DNA of 64,000 bases, taken from Viola odorata (taxonomy: Eukaryota; Streptophyta; Magnoliopsida; Malpighiales; Violaceae). The translations under genes were made by a program, and so were the position numbers. Within the stretch, counting starts at the first letter, position 1, and the number at the start of each line of letters is the position of its first letter. The stretch covers positions 13,828,501 to 13,892,500 of the forward strand of contig OY829539.1 in NCBI GenBank assembly GCA_963691705.1, in the 5' to 3' direction. The notes under the pieces are model-generated. The model saw nothing but the letters and a program-made list of their open reading frames with translations, was not told where the DNA came from and did not search any database. This document shows positions 1-10,777 of the stretch, one piece after another.

Positions 1-264
1 ATTTTTTCTTTTTGTCGTAGTATCCATATGCTTGTGGTGTATATATTGCTGTTTTACAGAATGCCCAGGCTTGTCTTTTAATCTATTCTTGCATTGTGGC
101 GTCTTTACATTTATCTTCTAATTTCTTAAAGACGTACGTAATCCTTGGTCCTATTCCTAAATCCATTATATGTCCACAATCTCTGTTCCATTCTTCATGC
201 ATTAGTCTTCCTAAATCTCCTGGTAATTTGATGAAATATTTGTTACACAAATCATCATCCATAG
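1..264 (-). pseudogene. Endogenous pararetrovirus coat-protein segment, distal part
   Basis: Read on the minus strand from 264, this stretch continues the coat-protein reading frame interrupted at 7956. The visible peptide includes CNKYFIKLPGDLG and GIGPRITYVFKKLEDKC, a pattern typical of the core of caulimovirid (badnavirus-like) coat proteins. An in-frame TAG at 83-85 breaks it, and the same frame then continues to the window edge with a lysine-rich stretch, so the stop looks like a mutation rather than a natural end. The copy is disabled at least twice, by this stop and by the 7.7-kb retrotransposon. The zinc-knuckle, protease and reverse transcriptase expected downstream would lie outside the window. 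The family call is confident, the genus is not. Confidence 0.82.
260..264. repeat. Target-site duplication of the Ty3/gypsy element (left)
   Basis: CATAG directly precedes the left LTR; the identical 5 bp follow the right LTR at 7956-7960. This marks simple insertion without later rearrangement. Confidence 0.95.
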
Positions 265-1214
265 TGATACGATCCTGGCTCCTTAGGATGCGTAGCACCA
301 ATTTTGATCTTTGTTCAAAGACGAATTTCCTGCGGAAATAAATAACTTGACAAGTACGAGCTTAGACCACTTAGCTAACCTGTGCTAAGAGCCCTAATCG
401 ATTTCAAGTCAAGGATCTTGAATCGGATTCTTAGGACTAGACTCAACGATGTGAGAATCACGCTAAGAGAAACGACACAATAATGCAATTCCAAGATTTA
501 CTTGTATACGACTCAAGTATTGCAGACTCAAGAAGAACAAGGTTCAACCAACTTGAACAAGGGGCGGAGATTGAAGAGAATATCTCAATTTATCAAATAA
601 CAGCCGTCTTTCTAAGGAGGCCAAGCGGCTCCTTATATAGGTTACAAGCAAAGCCTAATTCCATAAAAGGAATAGTAAAACACTTAACTAATTAATTAAA
701 GTGTCTATTTAATTAATTAAGCTAAAATAAATAGAAAGGCGCAGCCTTGCTTAAAGTAGTCAACGCGCGTCAACTCCAGGCTAGGCGAAACGGGCAGGAG
801 CCGTTCTCAACACAAGGGCCAGACGGGAACGCTGAACGGGAACAGCAATCGGCATGCGCGACAGATGATAGAATCGGCAATGGCTAAATGAAACAGGCAA
901 GTGCCGTTTTGACCCAAACGGCCGAGTGCCGTTTTGACCCAAACGGGAAAGTGCCGATTGGGCGAAACGGTCAAGTGCCGATTGGGCGAAATGGTTCCAT
1001 GCCGTTTCTAGCAGACTCAACATCGGTCAAGGTGAAGGTGAGAAGATTCACCACTCTAGGTGTCTTCTCTCGAAGAGCGGCTCTCTCACTTGTCATCTCA
1101 CATTCCAGCTCCTTGTGAATGAGTGACGACAAACGGTCTTGAAGCTTTTGAGCTCTGGCTCGAGTCATTGGACCAGCTGGCGGTAAAGGCACCTGGATGC
1201 ATGGATTCGCATCA
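265..1214 (-). repeat. 3' LTR of the Ty3/gypsy element
   Basis: On the minus strand it starts TGATGCGAATCC and ends CGTATCA. Positions about 900-1000 hold short tandem units built on GTGCCGTTTTGACCCAAACG and GTGCCGATTGGGCGAAACGG, present in both LTRs. The gag-pol frame runs into this LTR and stops at 971. Differences from the 5' LTR are scattered single-base changes. Confidence 0.95.
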
Positions 1215-4200
1215 TTCCCTCCCCCTTCGGAAGGATTCGCCCTCGAATCCGAATCGGTATCAGCAGCAAGTCCATACTCGTCATCTGTATCAAACAAAAC
1301 TAAGTCAGAAACATTGAAAGTAGAGCTAACGGCACCGTACTCACTCGGCAACGCCAGTTTATAGGCGTTGTTGTTGATCTTCTCAACAATCTGGAACGGC
1401 CCGTCTCCTCTAGGAGATAGCTTGCAGCGGCGTTGGTCAGGAAAACGCTCCTTGCGCATATGCAACCAGACCCAATCGCCAACCTGGAACGTCACTAGCC
1501 GTCGGCCATCGTTCCGTTTCTGCATCAGCTTCTCATTCATTCGCTCAATGTTCTGTTTCGCGCTAGCATGTAATTGCTTGACAAAATCAGCCTTCTGTGC
1601 ACCATCTAAGCTTACAACATCACTCAAAGGTAAAGGAGTCAAATCCAAAACAGTTCTAGGATTAAATCCATACACAAGTTCAAACGGTGAGTAATGAGTA
1701 GTTGAATGAACAGCACGGTTGTAAGCAAATTCAATAAACGGTAAATGATCAACCCAAGTAGAAACATGCTTAGGAACTAACGTGCGTAAAAGTGAACCAA
1801 GAGTACGATTCACAACCTCTGTCTGACCATCTGTTTGTGGGTGATAAGAAGTAGAATACAACAATTTAGTACCAAGCTTCTTCCACAAGACACGCCAAAA
1901 ATGACTAAGAAACTTAGTATCCCTATCACTCACAATAGTCAAAGGAACACCATGCAAACGGACTACTTCACGAAAGAATAAATCAGCAATCTGAGTAGCG
2001 TCACAAGTAGTCGAACATGCAATAAAGTGGGACATCTTCGAAAATCTATCCACCACAACAAAGACACTATCCTTTCCATTCTTAGACCGAGGCAGCCCCA
2101 CAACAAAATCCATGGACAGATCGGTCCAAGGATGAGAAGGAACAGGTAACGGCATGTATTCTCCATGACCAGCAGATTTAGATTTGGCTCTACGACAAGT
2201 CAAACACCTAGCAATTATGCGGACTACATCGCGTTTCATGTGAGGCCAATAAAAATGATCATGCAAGACATCTAAAGTTTTAGTCACGCCAAAGTGACCC
2301 ATCAGACCACCACTATGGGCTTCATGTACAAGTAATTCACGAAGAGAACAATGAGGGATGCACAATTGTTTTCCCTTAAATAAATATCCCTCTTGCTTAA
2401 AGAATTTAGAACCAGAAATAGAGACGCCATGCATATAGATATCACCAAAATCAGAATCGGCAGCATAGAGTTCTATAATATGTGAAAACCCAAGCAACTT
2501 GGCATTAAGAGAAGTAATTAATGCATACCTGCATGACAACGCATCAGCAACAACATTCTCTTTACCTTGCTTGTACTGAATGTGATAAGGGAAAGCCTCA
2601 ATAAACTCCATCCAAACGGTATGTCGTCGATTGAGCTTCCCTTGTCCTTTGAGGTACTTCAAGCTCAAATGGTCAGTGTGGATGATGAACTCTCGCGGCA
2701 TCAGGTAGTGTTGCCATGTCTCCAATGCTCGGACAAGGGCATAGAACTCCTTGTCATAGGTCGGATATCGGAGTTGAGCATTCTTGAGTTTCTCACTGAA
2801 GAAGGCAATCGGCCGTTTCTCCTGTATCAGAACGGCACCGATTCCTAAGCCGCTGGCGTCACACTCTATCTCAAACGCTTTGTTGAAATCGGGCAAAGCT
2901 AGCACGGGAGCGGCACAGAGCCGTTCCTTGAGGGTATCAAACGCCTCCTCCTACTGTCGTTCCCACCTGAAGGTAACATTCTTTTTAGTTAAATCATTCA
3001 ACGGAACAGCAATGGTGCTAAAATCCTTTACAAAACGCCGATAGAAGCTCGCCAATCCATGGAACGATCTCACATCGGTAACGGCCTTCGGCGTTGGCCA
3101 TTCCCGAATCGCACGGATCTTCTCTTCATCCACTTTAACGCCATCTGCGCTCACAATGAAACCAAGAAAACCCACTTGTTCCATTGCAAAGGAACACTTA
3201 CTAGGTTTAGCATATAATTTCTGCTTACGAAGTGTGAGAAAAACTTCCCTAAGATGGAAAACATGCTCATCAAATGTCTTGCTATAGATTAAAATATCAT
3301 CAAAATAAACTACAACAAATTTACCAATTAAGTGCCGAAGTACATGGTTCATTAACCTCATAAAGGTGCTAGGAGCATTAGTCAAGCCAAACGGCATAAC
3401 CATCCATTCATATAAACCATACTTAGTTTTAAAAGCAGTTTTCCATTCATCCCCTTCTTTCATGCGAATTTGGTGGTAGCCACTCATTAAATCAATTTTA
3501 GAAAATACCCTACTACCACTTAATTCATCTAACATATCATCCAATCGAGGGATAGGATGGCGATACTTTACAGTGATTTTGTTGACTGCTCGACAATCAA
3601 CACACATGCGCCAAGATCCATCCTTCTTTGGAACTAGAATGACTGGAACGGCACATGGCGACAGGCTCTCCCGAACATACCCACGCGCAAGCAAATCGTC
3701 CACTTGCCGTTGCAGTTCCTTGGTCTCCTCTGGATTGGATCGGTAAGCTGGCCTATGTGGAATTGCCGATCCAGGAACAAGGTCGATCTGATGTTCTATG
3801 CCACGGAGTGGAGGCAAGCCAGGCGGCATTTCTTCGGGCAGTACGTCATCAAATTCCTGTAAGAGAGAAGAAATACGAATCGGAACGGTATGTGGCCATT
3901 CCGTTCCAGTGGAGGTTAAACAATAAGAGCGAAAATGGATTAGAAGAAGAGGACGGCTTGCGTCAAAACAGTTGTTATGAGAAATCAGTGTTCGCCTTAC
4001 ATCGCTCCCCTTGGCATATGCGCTCAATTTCTTTTTATTGACCTCTCCTTTTCTCTCAATGCCACTCTCAGCACGCTTACTCTTTTCATGCGAATGTTTA
4101 CACTCTCCCTCTGCATGCTTGCTGTTTTCATGCGAATGTTTACACTCGCCCTCGGCATGCTTGCTGTTTTCATGCGAATGTTTGAGGCTCACACTCTCGG

Positions 4201-6046
4201 TGTTTCCCTCTTTATTTTTCACACTCAAACCTTCTTTTTCTCTCGTAAGCTGTTTTGCAATTTCATATTCAGCATGTGACTTAGCAAGCCATTGCTGATC
4301 CTCAAACACTTCAGCTTGTGTTAACGGTGCCAAGGTGAATTTCTGGCCATCCTTAACCAACTTGTAGAGGTTTCTCTTTCCATCATGATTCGCTTCTCGA
4401 TCAAACTGCCATGGTCGTCCGAGAAGGATATGGCTTGCTTGCATTGGCACAACATCACAGAGAACCTCATCTTGGTATTTGCCGATACGAAACTTAACAA
4501 GTACCTGTTTGGTCACCTTAATACCGTTATCGTCCGTCATCCAGTGTAGACGATACGGTTTCGGATGCTTTATCGTCGGCAATTGCAGCTTATAAACCAT
4601 CAGTGCACTGGCACAGTTCGTGCAGCTTCCGTTATCAATAATAATGGCGCAACCCTTGTTATCAATTACACCTCGGGTATGGAACAGATTGGTCCGTTTC
4701 TCCTCATCACACACTTCTTCTGTGGATTGTACGCTCAGGTTCCGTCGGATCACAAGCAACCGAACCTGTTCACCTCTCTGACAGTCTACATCCGAATCGG
4801 CCTGTCTATCTTCCTCAGGTTCCGATTCCGCCTGGTCATCATCCGATTCTTCCTCTCCATTCGGCCTGATGATGAAGACCCTCTTATTCGGACACTCCGA
4901 TTTCTTGTGTCCTCGGCCGTTGCATTTGAAGCAAACAATTTCTCTAGTGGCTGGCCGATCTACAGGTGGAGTGTAAGGTTTGGTAGTAGCCGTTTTGGAA
5001 GGGATAACGGCACTGGCGGGGGTCTTTGGAACGGTAGAAGTCGTTCTGTCTTCCTTATTCCAAGACTGCTTTTTCCAAGGTGTCGACCCAGTAGACTTAG
5101 AAAAACTCTTAGCTTTTCGATGCTTCTCAATCCTCTGTGCCATGTGAAGCATCTCCTCAAGAGTATTGTATTGCGTCAGCTCCAGGGCGTCGGCAATCTC
5201 TGCATTCAAACCCGCAATAAACCGAGCCATTGTTACCTCAGGTTCCTCAGTAATCTTTGTTTGAGCTAAAGCAATCTCCATCTCATTAAAGTAGGCACCA
5301 ACTCCTTTGCTGCCTTGCTTCAAGGTTTGAAGCCGTTGATGAAGCTCACGGTGAAAGTGGGCAGGGACAAATCGTTGCCTCATCGCCTGTTTCATCTCAC
5401 CCCAGTCAGTAATAGGACCAGCATAAACGGCGGCTCTCTTCAGGTTGAGCTGCTCCCACCAATGACTAGCATACCCACCGAATTCTACTGCTGCTAACTG
5501 AACCTTCTTACCCTCCGAATAATTGTGGCATAGGAAAATAGCATCGACTTTCCGTTCCCAAGTCAGGAAAGCATCAGGGTCGTTAGTACCCTCAAACGGA
5601 GGTATTTTCATTTTGATGCTGTTGAGATTAGCATCCAATCGGTCCTCGTCCCGATCTCTTCTACCACCCCGATCCTCCCTTCTCTCCCTTCTCGGTCAGT
5701 CCCGAGCATATATCCATCCTTCTCCCCCGTCAGGTTCTCCGTCCAGATCAGGCTGTGGGACTTGTGGCCCACGTCTAGCAATTCGCCTGGGAGGAACTCG
5801 GGCAAGATCACGCTGCCGATTCACATTTCGTGGTCGACGAGCGACGTCATCCTCTTCGGACAGTTCGGTCATATGCCCGTCATGTAGATCTTCCGCTGCT
5901 CTATTGACCGGGTTTATGGTGGCTAACGCTTCCACCCGAGCCATTCTGGCATCGGCAGTTAATTGCCATTCAGTCATGGTTCGGAGCTGTTCCGTTATGT
6001 TAGCCAACATGGCCGACAGATCGGGTTGTACTCCTTCCTGAGCCAT
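971..6046 (-). pseudogene. Ty3/gypsy gag-pol polyprotein with two in-frame stops
   Basis: One continuous frame of about 1,691 codons from the ATG at 6046 to the stop at 971, broken by TGA at 5696-5698 and TAG at 2951-2953. Order along the protein: Gag core after an Arg/Asp-rich hinge; one zinc knuckle CFKCNGRGHKKSEC near residue 370; aspartic protease with IIIDNGSCTN near 470 (IDNGS rather than the usual DTGA or DSGA); a His-rich 14-residue tandem repeat near 620-660; reverse transcriptase with VVVYFDDILIYS near 900; RNase H from IECDASGLGIGAVL; integrase with an HHCC finger (CLTCRRAK) and DDE core including SDRDTKF and HPQTDGQTEVVNRTL; then a GPF-type C-terminal module. No chromodomain was recognised. 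Both stops fit single C-to-T changes (CGA to TGA, CAG to TAG), the kind expected from methylcytosine deamination, although the ancestral codons are inferred. The N-terminal 116 residues alone could still be made. Confidence 0.93.
4075..4185 (-). repeat. 42-bp in-frame tandem repeat in gag-pol
   Basis: Two complete 42-bp units (4075-4116, 4117-4158) and a partial third encode about 2.6 copies of a 14-residue His/Lys/Glu block (KHSHENSKHAEGEC). It lies between protease and reverse transcriptase, where linker length is normally flexible. Confidence 0.9.
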
Positions 6047-6991
6047 CTATAAGTTTTCCTGAAATTCACAACACAAAAGAAAATGTAAAATTGCACTAAC
6101 CTAGCGCTCCCTCACGTGTTTACTCTCGTGTTTAAACACTCTAATAATCTCACAAAATTCCTCCCAAAATCCTGCAATGTTCAAGCGTCAGTGAGACTCA
6201 AGAATTCAAGAAAAGCTTCCAAGAAGACTCTCAAGGACAACTAACTTCAAAACAATCGTTGATACTTGGTATTTGATTAATCGCAAAAGCAATCAATTAA
6301 ACAAATAACAAGTGGAGTATAAGTCAAAATTAAGGAATCAAAGAAAAGCTCTATTCTACTCGAAACAACTCAAATAAAGTTAATCTCCAATTCTGATATT
6401 TTTTATTTTTTTTATTTTTTTTATTTGACCTAATGCAACCTTCTCTTGATTCTTTTGAAGTTGCTGTTTTGTCTTTTCTTTCTTCCTTTTTTTTATTTTT
6501 TATTTTTTTTTGACAGCAAAACACAATTTAGTGTTTTGATCAGAACTTTTTACTCTGAACTCCGAATCGATTGATTCTTTTTGATTCGGAAGCCCAACAA
6601 ACACACCTTCCCTACGGATTCCTATTCACTCAAAAGAAACTGCAGTAGCTATATATATAAATTCAATTTCGACAACTGAAAATTGTGCAGGATTTGGCAG
6701 CAAACACAATTTAGTAAATCGACTATAGCTTTTGATTCCGGTATCCGAATCGCTTGATTATTTTTGATTCAGAAACCTAACAGGTGTAGCGTTCCAACGA
6801 GACCTTTCTCACCAAATTTGGACTTCAATAGCTATGTATATAAATACAATTTCGACTTGATAGACAAATTGCACATATACGAACCAAGCACAGCAAAGAA
6901 ATCGGTTTTGAATGGAGTTGAAGAACACACCGATTCCAGCAATGAAAACTGGAAACAAAATAAGATACTTACCAATCTTTGAACGCCTTAA
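6047..6991 (-). other. Untranslated leader of the Ty3/gypsy element with a 183-bp diverged duplication
   Basis: Non-coding stretch between the primer binding site and gag. It holds T-rich runs (6400-6510) and two diverged copies of a roughly 183-bp unit starting at 6512 and 6695, each beginning with CAGCAAA(A)CACAATTTAGT and including an ATCG(A/C)TTGATT box. No coding potential is visible. Confidence 0.7.
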
Positions 6992-7003
6992 GCTCCGCTA
7001 CCA
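6992..7003 (-). other. Primer binding site of the Ty3/gypsy element
   Basis: TGGTAGCGGAGC on the minus strand, two bases inside the 5' LTR. It differs from the common initiator-Met primer site TGGTATCAGAGC at two of twelve positions, so either that tRNA is used imperfectly or another tRNA is the primer. Confidence 0.65.
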
Positions 7004-7005
7004 AC

Positions 7006-7955
7006 TGATACGATCCTGGCTCCTTAGGATGCGTAGCACCAATTTTGATCTTTGTTCAAAGACGGATTTCCTGCGGAAATAAATAACTTGACAAGTACGA
7101 GCTTAGACCACTTAGCTAACCTGTGCTAAGAGCCCTAATCGATTTCAAGTCAAGGATCTTGAATCGGATTCTTAGGACTAGACTCAACGATGTGAGAATC
7201 ACACTAAGAGAAACGACACAATAATGCAATTCCAAGATTTACTTGTATACGACTCAAGTATTGCAGACTCAAGAAGAACAAGGTTCAACCAACTTGAACA
7301 AGGGGCGGAGATTGAAGAGAATATCTCAATTTATCAAATAACAACCGTCTTTCTAAGGAGGCCAAGCGGCTCCTTATATAGGTTACAAGCAAAGCCTAAT
7401 TCCATAAAAGGAATAGTAAAACACTTAACTAATTAATTAAAGTGTCTATTTAATTAATTAAGCTAAAATAAATAGAAAGGCGCAGCCTTGCTTAAAGTAG
7501 TCAACGCGCGTCAACTCCAGGCTAGGCGAAACGGGCAGGAGCCGTTCTCAACACAAGGGCCAGACGGGAACGCGGAACGGGAACAGCAATCGGCATGCGC
7601 GATAGATGATAGAATCGGCAACGGCTAAATGAAACAGGCAAGTGCCGTTTTGACCCAAACGGCCGAGTGCCGTTTTGACCCAAACGGGAAAGTGCCGATT
7701 GGGCGAAACGGTCAAGTGCCGATTGGGCGAAACGGTTCCATGCCGTTTCTAGCAGACTCAACATCGGTCAAGGTGAAGGTGAGAAGATTCACCACTCTAG
7801 GTGTCTTCTCTCGAAGAGCGGCTCTCTCACTTGTCATCTCACATTCCAGCTCCTTGTGAATGAGTGACGACAAACGGTCTTGAAGCTTTTGAGCTCTGGC
7901 TCGAGTCATTGGACCAGCTGGCGGTAAAGGCACCTGGATGCGTGGATTCGCATCA
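7006..7955 (-). repeat. 5' LTR of the Ty3/gypsy element
   Basis: 950 bp, nearly identical to the copy at 265-1214. Its minus-strand 3' edge at 7006 is followed after two bases by the primer-binding-site-like sequence. It should contain the promoter and polyadenylation signals; no clear TATA box could be assigned by eye. Confidence 0.95.
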
Positions 7956-9911
7956 CATAGCTTTTCTTGTTTGAGCCAGTAGTCTGGCAAAATCTGAGCT
8001 GAATTCTTTAATATATTTAAAGTCTGTAATACTTAATTGCTCTAGATTTCTAACTGCTGTATCTTGTATAAACGTATTTTCCTTAGCTGGATCTACTCCT
8101 AATAGTAGAATTCTAATTTGACTAGTAAAATTGTATGGGTTATCTCCTAATGACTTAATAGTATTTATTCCGTCTGGATCTTTTATCTTTTTACTCTGCG
8201 ATATTCCTAATGTTGTTGGTCCTAGGGTTGTTTCTAAATAAGAAAACATATCTATATCATCTCTTTTATTAGTTTCCCAGTTTCTTACTACTGTTTGTTC
8301 CCATATTAATATTTCGTCTGGCCATAGTTGAGGACTCTGTTGTTCTATTACTACCATGTTTGAACTGTAAATTTTTCCTATTGGCATTCTTGCCCCTCTA
8401 CCTTTAATATGTGATTCTCCTTGGTATATTGCACTAGCAGGTGTCCAAGGTTCTCTTCCTAACATTTCTGTTCCTGATGTTCCTGGTGTTACAAACTCAG
8501 GCTTAGGTCTTTTGACTCCTCTAGGATCTATATTTTGATCCATAAAACTAACTTCTGGTTTATAAAAGTCACTAATTAGTATATTGCCATTGATTATATC
8601 TGTTACTAGTGGTAAATTGAATACTTCATTTAATCTATTATAAGCTTCTTCGAATGTTAATCCTAACTCTGTCATGCATTCTATTATCATATCATCTACC
8701 TGTTCTTGTATGTTAATTTCTGTAAACTTTTTATTTACTATTTGGTCAAAAGTCTTATGGACTTCTTCTGTTTTAAAACCAGCTATTTCTTCTTCCTCTT
8801 CTTCTTTGGTTTCTTCATCTATTTCTTCGTATAGTCCATATCCTATGATTTCTTCTATATTTTCATTATCTGTGTAATATCCTACATCTTCTTCTATATT
8901 TTCATTATCTGTATCATATATTGGTTCTCCTAATTCTGCATTCATCATGCTAGTCTCATGGTCACTATCTTCTTCCTTAACTGGTTCTTTTTCTACATAA
9001 TTATTAAATCTCATACTAAAATCACCATTTTTGTCTTCATATATTACACTCTTTTCTGGTACTAAGATTTTTTCGGTGTTTTCTGTGAATTCTTTTAATG
9101 GCCATTCCAATCCTGCTAATTCTTCTGGATCTATTTTTACTGGATCTATCATTCTTATTCCACGACTTGCTAAGTTTTCTACTATTCCTTCTATGTTGAC
9201 TTTAAAATTCATTCCTGATCTATTACTTGCTTTTCCTAATATTCCTATACTGATTACTAGATTATTACCTTTATAATCTTCGTATCCTTTTGTGGCTAAT
9301 CCTATCTTTAGATTCTTTAGATCTCTAATGTCTTTTAATATTGCTGGTGAGCAATAAAAAAGTGCACAATTCTGACTAAGGTCCACTTCCATTCCTGCTA
9401 TGGTTGCTTTTTTGACATCTGTTTTCCAGGATTTATCTAATATTAAAACTAAAACTTTAGTTCCTAGTTCTTTTCTTCCTAATCCTTTTATTCCTATTAC
9501 TACTAACCCTACGTGTGCAAACATTTTTCCTGTTTTTTTAATCTTATTTATCATTTCTGGAGTAAATAGATCTATAGTCTCTGCGGCATCTACTACCCTT
9601 AGACTTTCTTCTCTATTGCTTCTAATAAGTACTGTGTTTATATTTAGAGGTCCTGCTCTGTATAAAGTTCTAGGATTTAAAGCCTCTAATTGTTCATTAT
9701 TATATATTTCTAGGTTTCTTTCTACATCTATTTCTTCCTCTAGTTGAACTACTGTTTCTGAACTATTACTACCTGACCCTCTACTGAATACTCTTCCTAA
9801 AAATGAATTATTAACCTCTTCTCTAGAAGATACGCTTCTCCGAGATTCTTCTCTTCTACTGGGTTCCTGTACTGTTCTACTGGTTCCACTAAAAGGTGTA
9901 AAGTTATTCAT
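7956..9911 (-). pseudogene. Endogenous pararetrovirus movement protein / coat protein ORF (truncated by insertion)
   Basis: 652 viral codons from the ATG at 9911 to 7956, where the Ty3/gypsy LTR supplies a TGA immediately. The N-terminal part (residues about 40-280) looks like a 30K-superfamily cell-to-cell movement protein: alternating hydrophobic strands with ILDKSWKTDVKKATIAG and NCALFYCSPAIL. An acidic region follows (about 285-385), with a 13-residue duplication around TDNENIEE (39-bp period, from 8851 and 8890) and a run of Glu. Then comes a region with LWPDEILIWEQTVVRNWE and FTSQIRILLLGVD, resembling the start of caulimovirid coat proteins; the coat segment resumes at 264 in the same frame. 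The start codon overlaps the stop of the upstream ORF as ATGA. Apart from the insertion the frame is open, suggesting a fairly young or low-mutation copy. Genus unresolved. Confidence 0.85.
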
Positions 9912-10405
9912 TTTCTGGGTGACCAATGGTTATACTTTACTGGTTTAGCACTAGTACTTATTTTATTATCTAATTTTAGTTTTTCTAATGCTTTTGTTAA
10001 TCCTGAGATTTCTTGTAATTCCTCTATGGGTTTTTTATCTATAGTTTTAGATTTTTTAAATTCTGTGATTATATGCTCGTTTTGATTTTTAATAAAATCT
10101 AAGTTTTCAGCTATAGTTTTTATAAATCTACTGTTTTCTGTTACTGAAACTGTTATACTATCAATTTGTTTAAAGATGCTTTCTTTTTCAAATTCTAAAT
10201 GATTTCCTAGGCTAATAACTAGATCTGTTAAACCGTTTAGATGAGCGTTTTTACTATGCAGTTTGTGCTCTAAGTTTTTATCTACTCTACAAATAATCTC
10301 ACTAGTTTCTGTTGATACTTTGTATTTTTCTTTCGAGATTTCTAGGTCTAAGTAGTCGATTCGTTTGAACTTTTGATTTGCAATTTTGTAAAACTTGATC
10401 GAGTT
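9908..10405 (-). CDS. AUG-less small ORF of the endogenous pararetrovirus (P1/YLDL-like)
   Basis: Open frame of 165 codons between a TAA at 10406-10408 and a TGA at 9908-9910 on the minus strand, with no ATG in it. The peptide has RIDYLDLEISKEKY near its start and ends in a lysine-rich tail (KYNHWSPRK). It is charged and probably helical. Position, size, lack of AUG, the YLDL motif and the ATGA overlap with the next ORF all recall ORF1 of badnaviruses and tungroviruses, which starts at a non-AUG codon. An AUU codon at 10384-10382 is one possible start; this is inference. No separate virion-associated-protein ORF fits between it and the movement-protein ORF. Not expected to be expressed from this broken copy. 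Confidence 0.6.
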   Translation of the reverse strand, partial: NSIKFYKIANQKFKRIDYLDLEISKEKYKVSTETSEIICRVDKNLEHKLHSKNAHLNGLTDLVISLGNHLEFEKESIFKQIDSITVSVTENSRFIKTIAENLDFIKNQNEHIITEFKKSKTIDKKPIEELQEISGLTKALEKLKLDNKISTSAKPVKYNHWSPRK

Positions 10406-10410
10406 TTAAT

Positions 10411-10770
10411 GAAAGATTTTCAGATTATAAGAATAGTTTCCAGTTCTATAGCTTTAGTTCCCTTAAAGATTAAGCCCAAATAAACATTTTAAAGGACAAA
10501 TCATAAAATAACTTAAGACGTATAAACAAAAATTGGAATCAGAACTTGAACATATCTTAAGAAGGCTGACTCACCCTAGCGGGTTCGTGGCTAAAGCAGG
10601 CTTTACTCCTTCTGTGGATACCCTGACCACGCCTGTCTCGGTCTTTTGTCAGATTGCCCAAGAGAACGTCTTGGCTCCGCTACCAATAAAAATAAGGGGG
10701 CCGGATAAACAAAGCTGGTGTTGAAGATATACAGTCACCAACAGTCACCGGTTTGATATTTTTATATATA
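10411..10770 (-). other. Probable pararetrovirus leader with primer binding site
   Basis: Non-coding on both strands. On the minus strand TGGTAGCGGAGCC (10673-10685) looks like a tRNA primer binding site; it matches 11 of 13 bases of the initiator-Met site used by caulimovirids. A TATA-rich run (10758-10777) lies upstream of it. The right edge of viral homology is not clear and is placed at about 10770. An AUG at 10485-10487 is the last before a long AUG-free stretch. Confidence 0.5.
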
Positions 10771-10777
10771 TATATAA

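Larger units (their letters stand above)
265..7955 (-). mobile_element. Full-length Ty3/gypsy LTR retrotransposon
   Basis: Complete 7,691-bp element bounded by two 950-bp direct LTRs with TG...CA ends and flanked by a perfect 5-bp target-site duplication, CATAG, at 260-264 and 7956-7960. The coding strand is minus: the 5' LTR is 7006-7955, the 3' LTR 265-1214. A primer-binding-site-like TGGTAGCGGAGC follows the 5' LTR at 6992-7003, and a polypurine tract (GAAGGGGGAGGGAA on the minus strand) abuts the 3' LTR at 1215-1228. By eye the LTRs differ at about 8 of 950 positions (about 0.8%), so the insertion is recent. It landed inside the coat-protein frame of an endogenous pararetrovirus, and the viral frame is the same on both sides. 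Two in-frame stops interrupt gag-pol, so this copy is probably non-autonomous now. Confidence 0.96.

Noticed and set aside
10533..10724. 63-codon plus-strand frame
   Set aside because: It overlaps the antisense of the pararetrovirus leader and primer site and resembles no protein.
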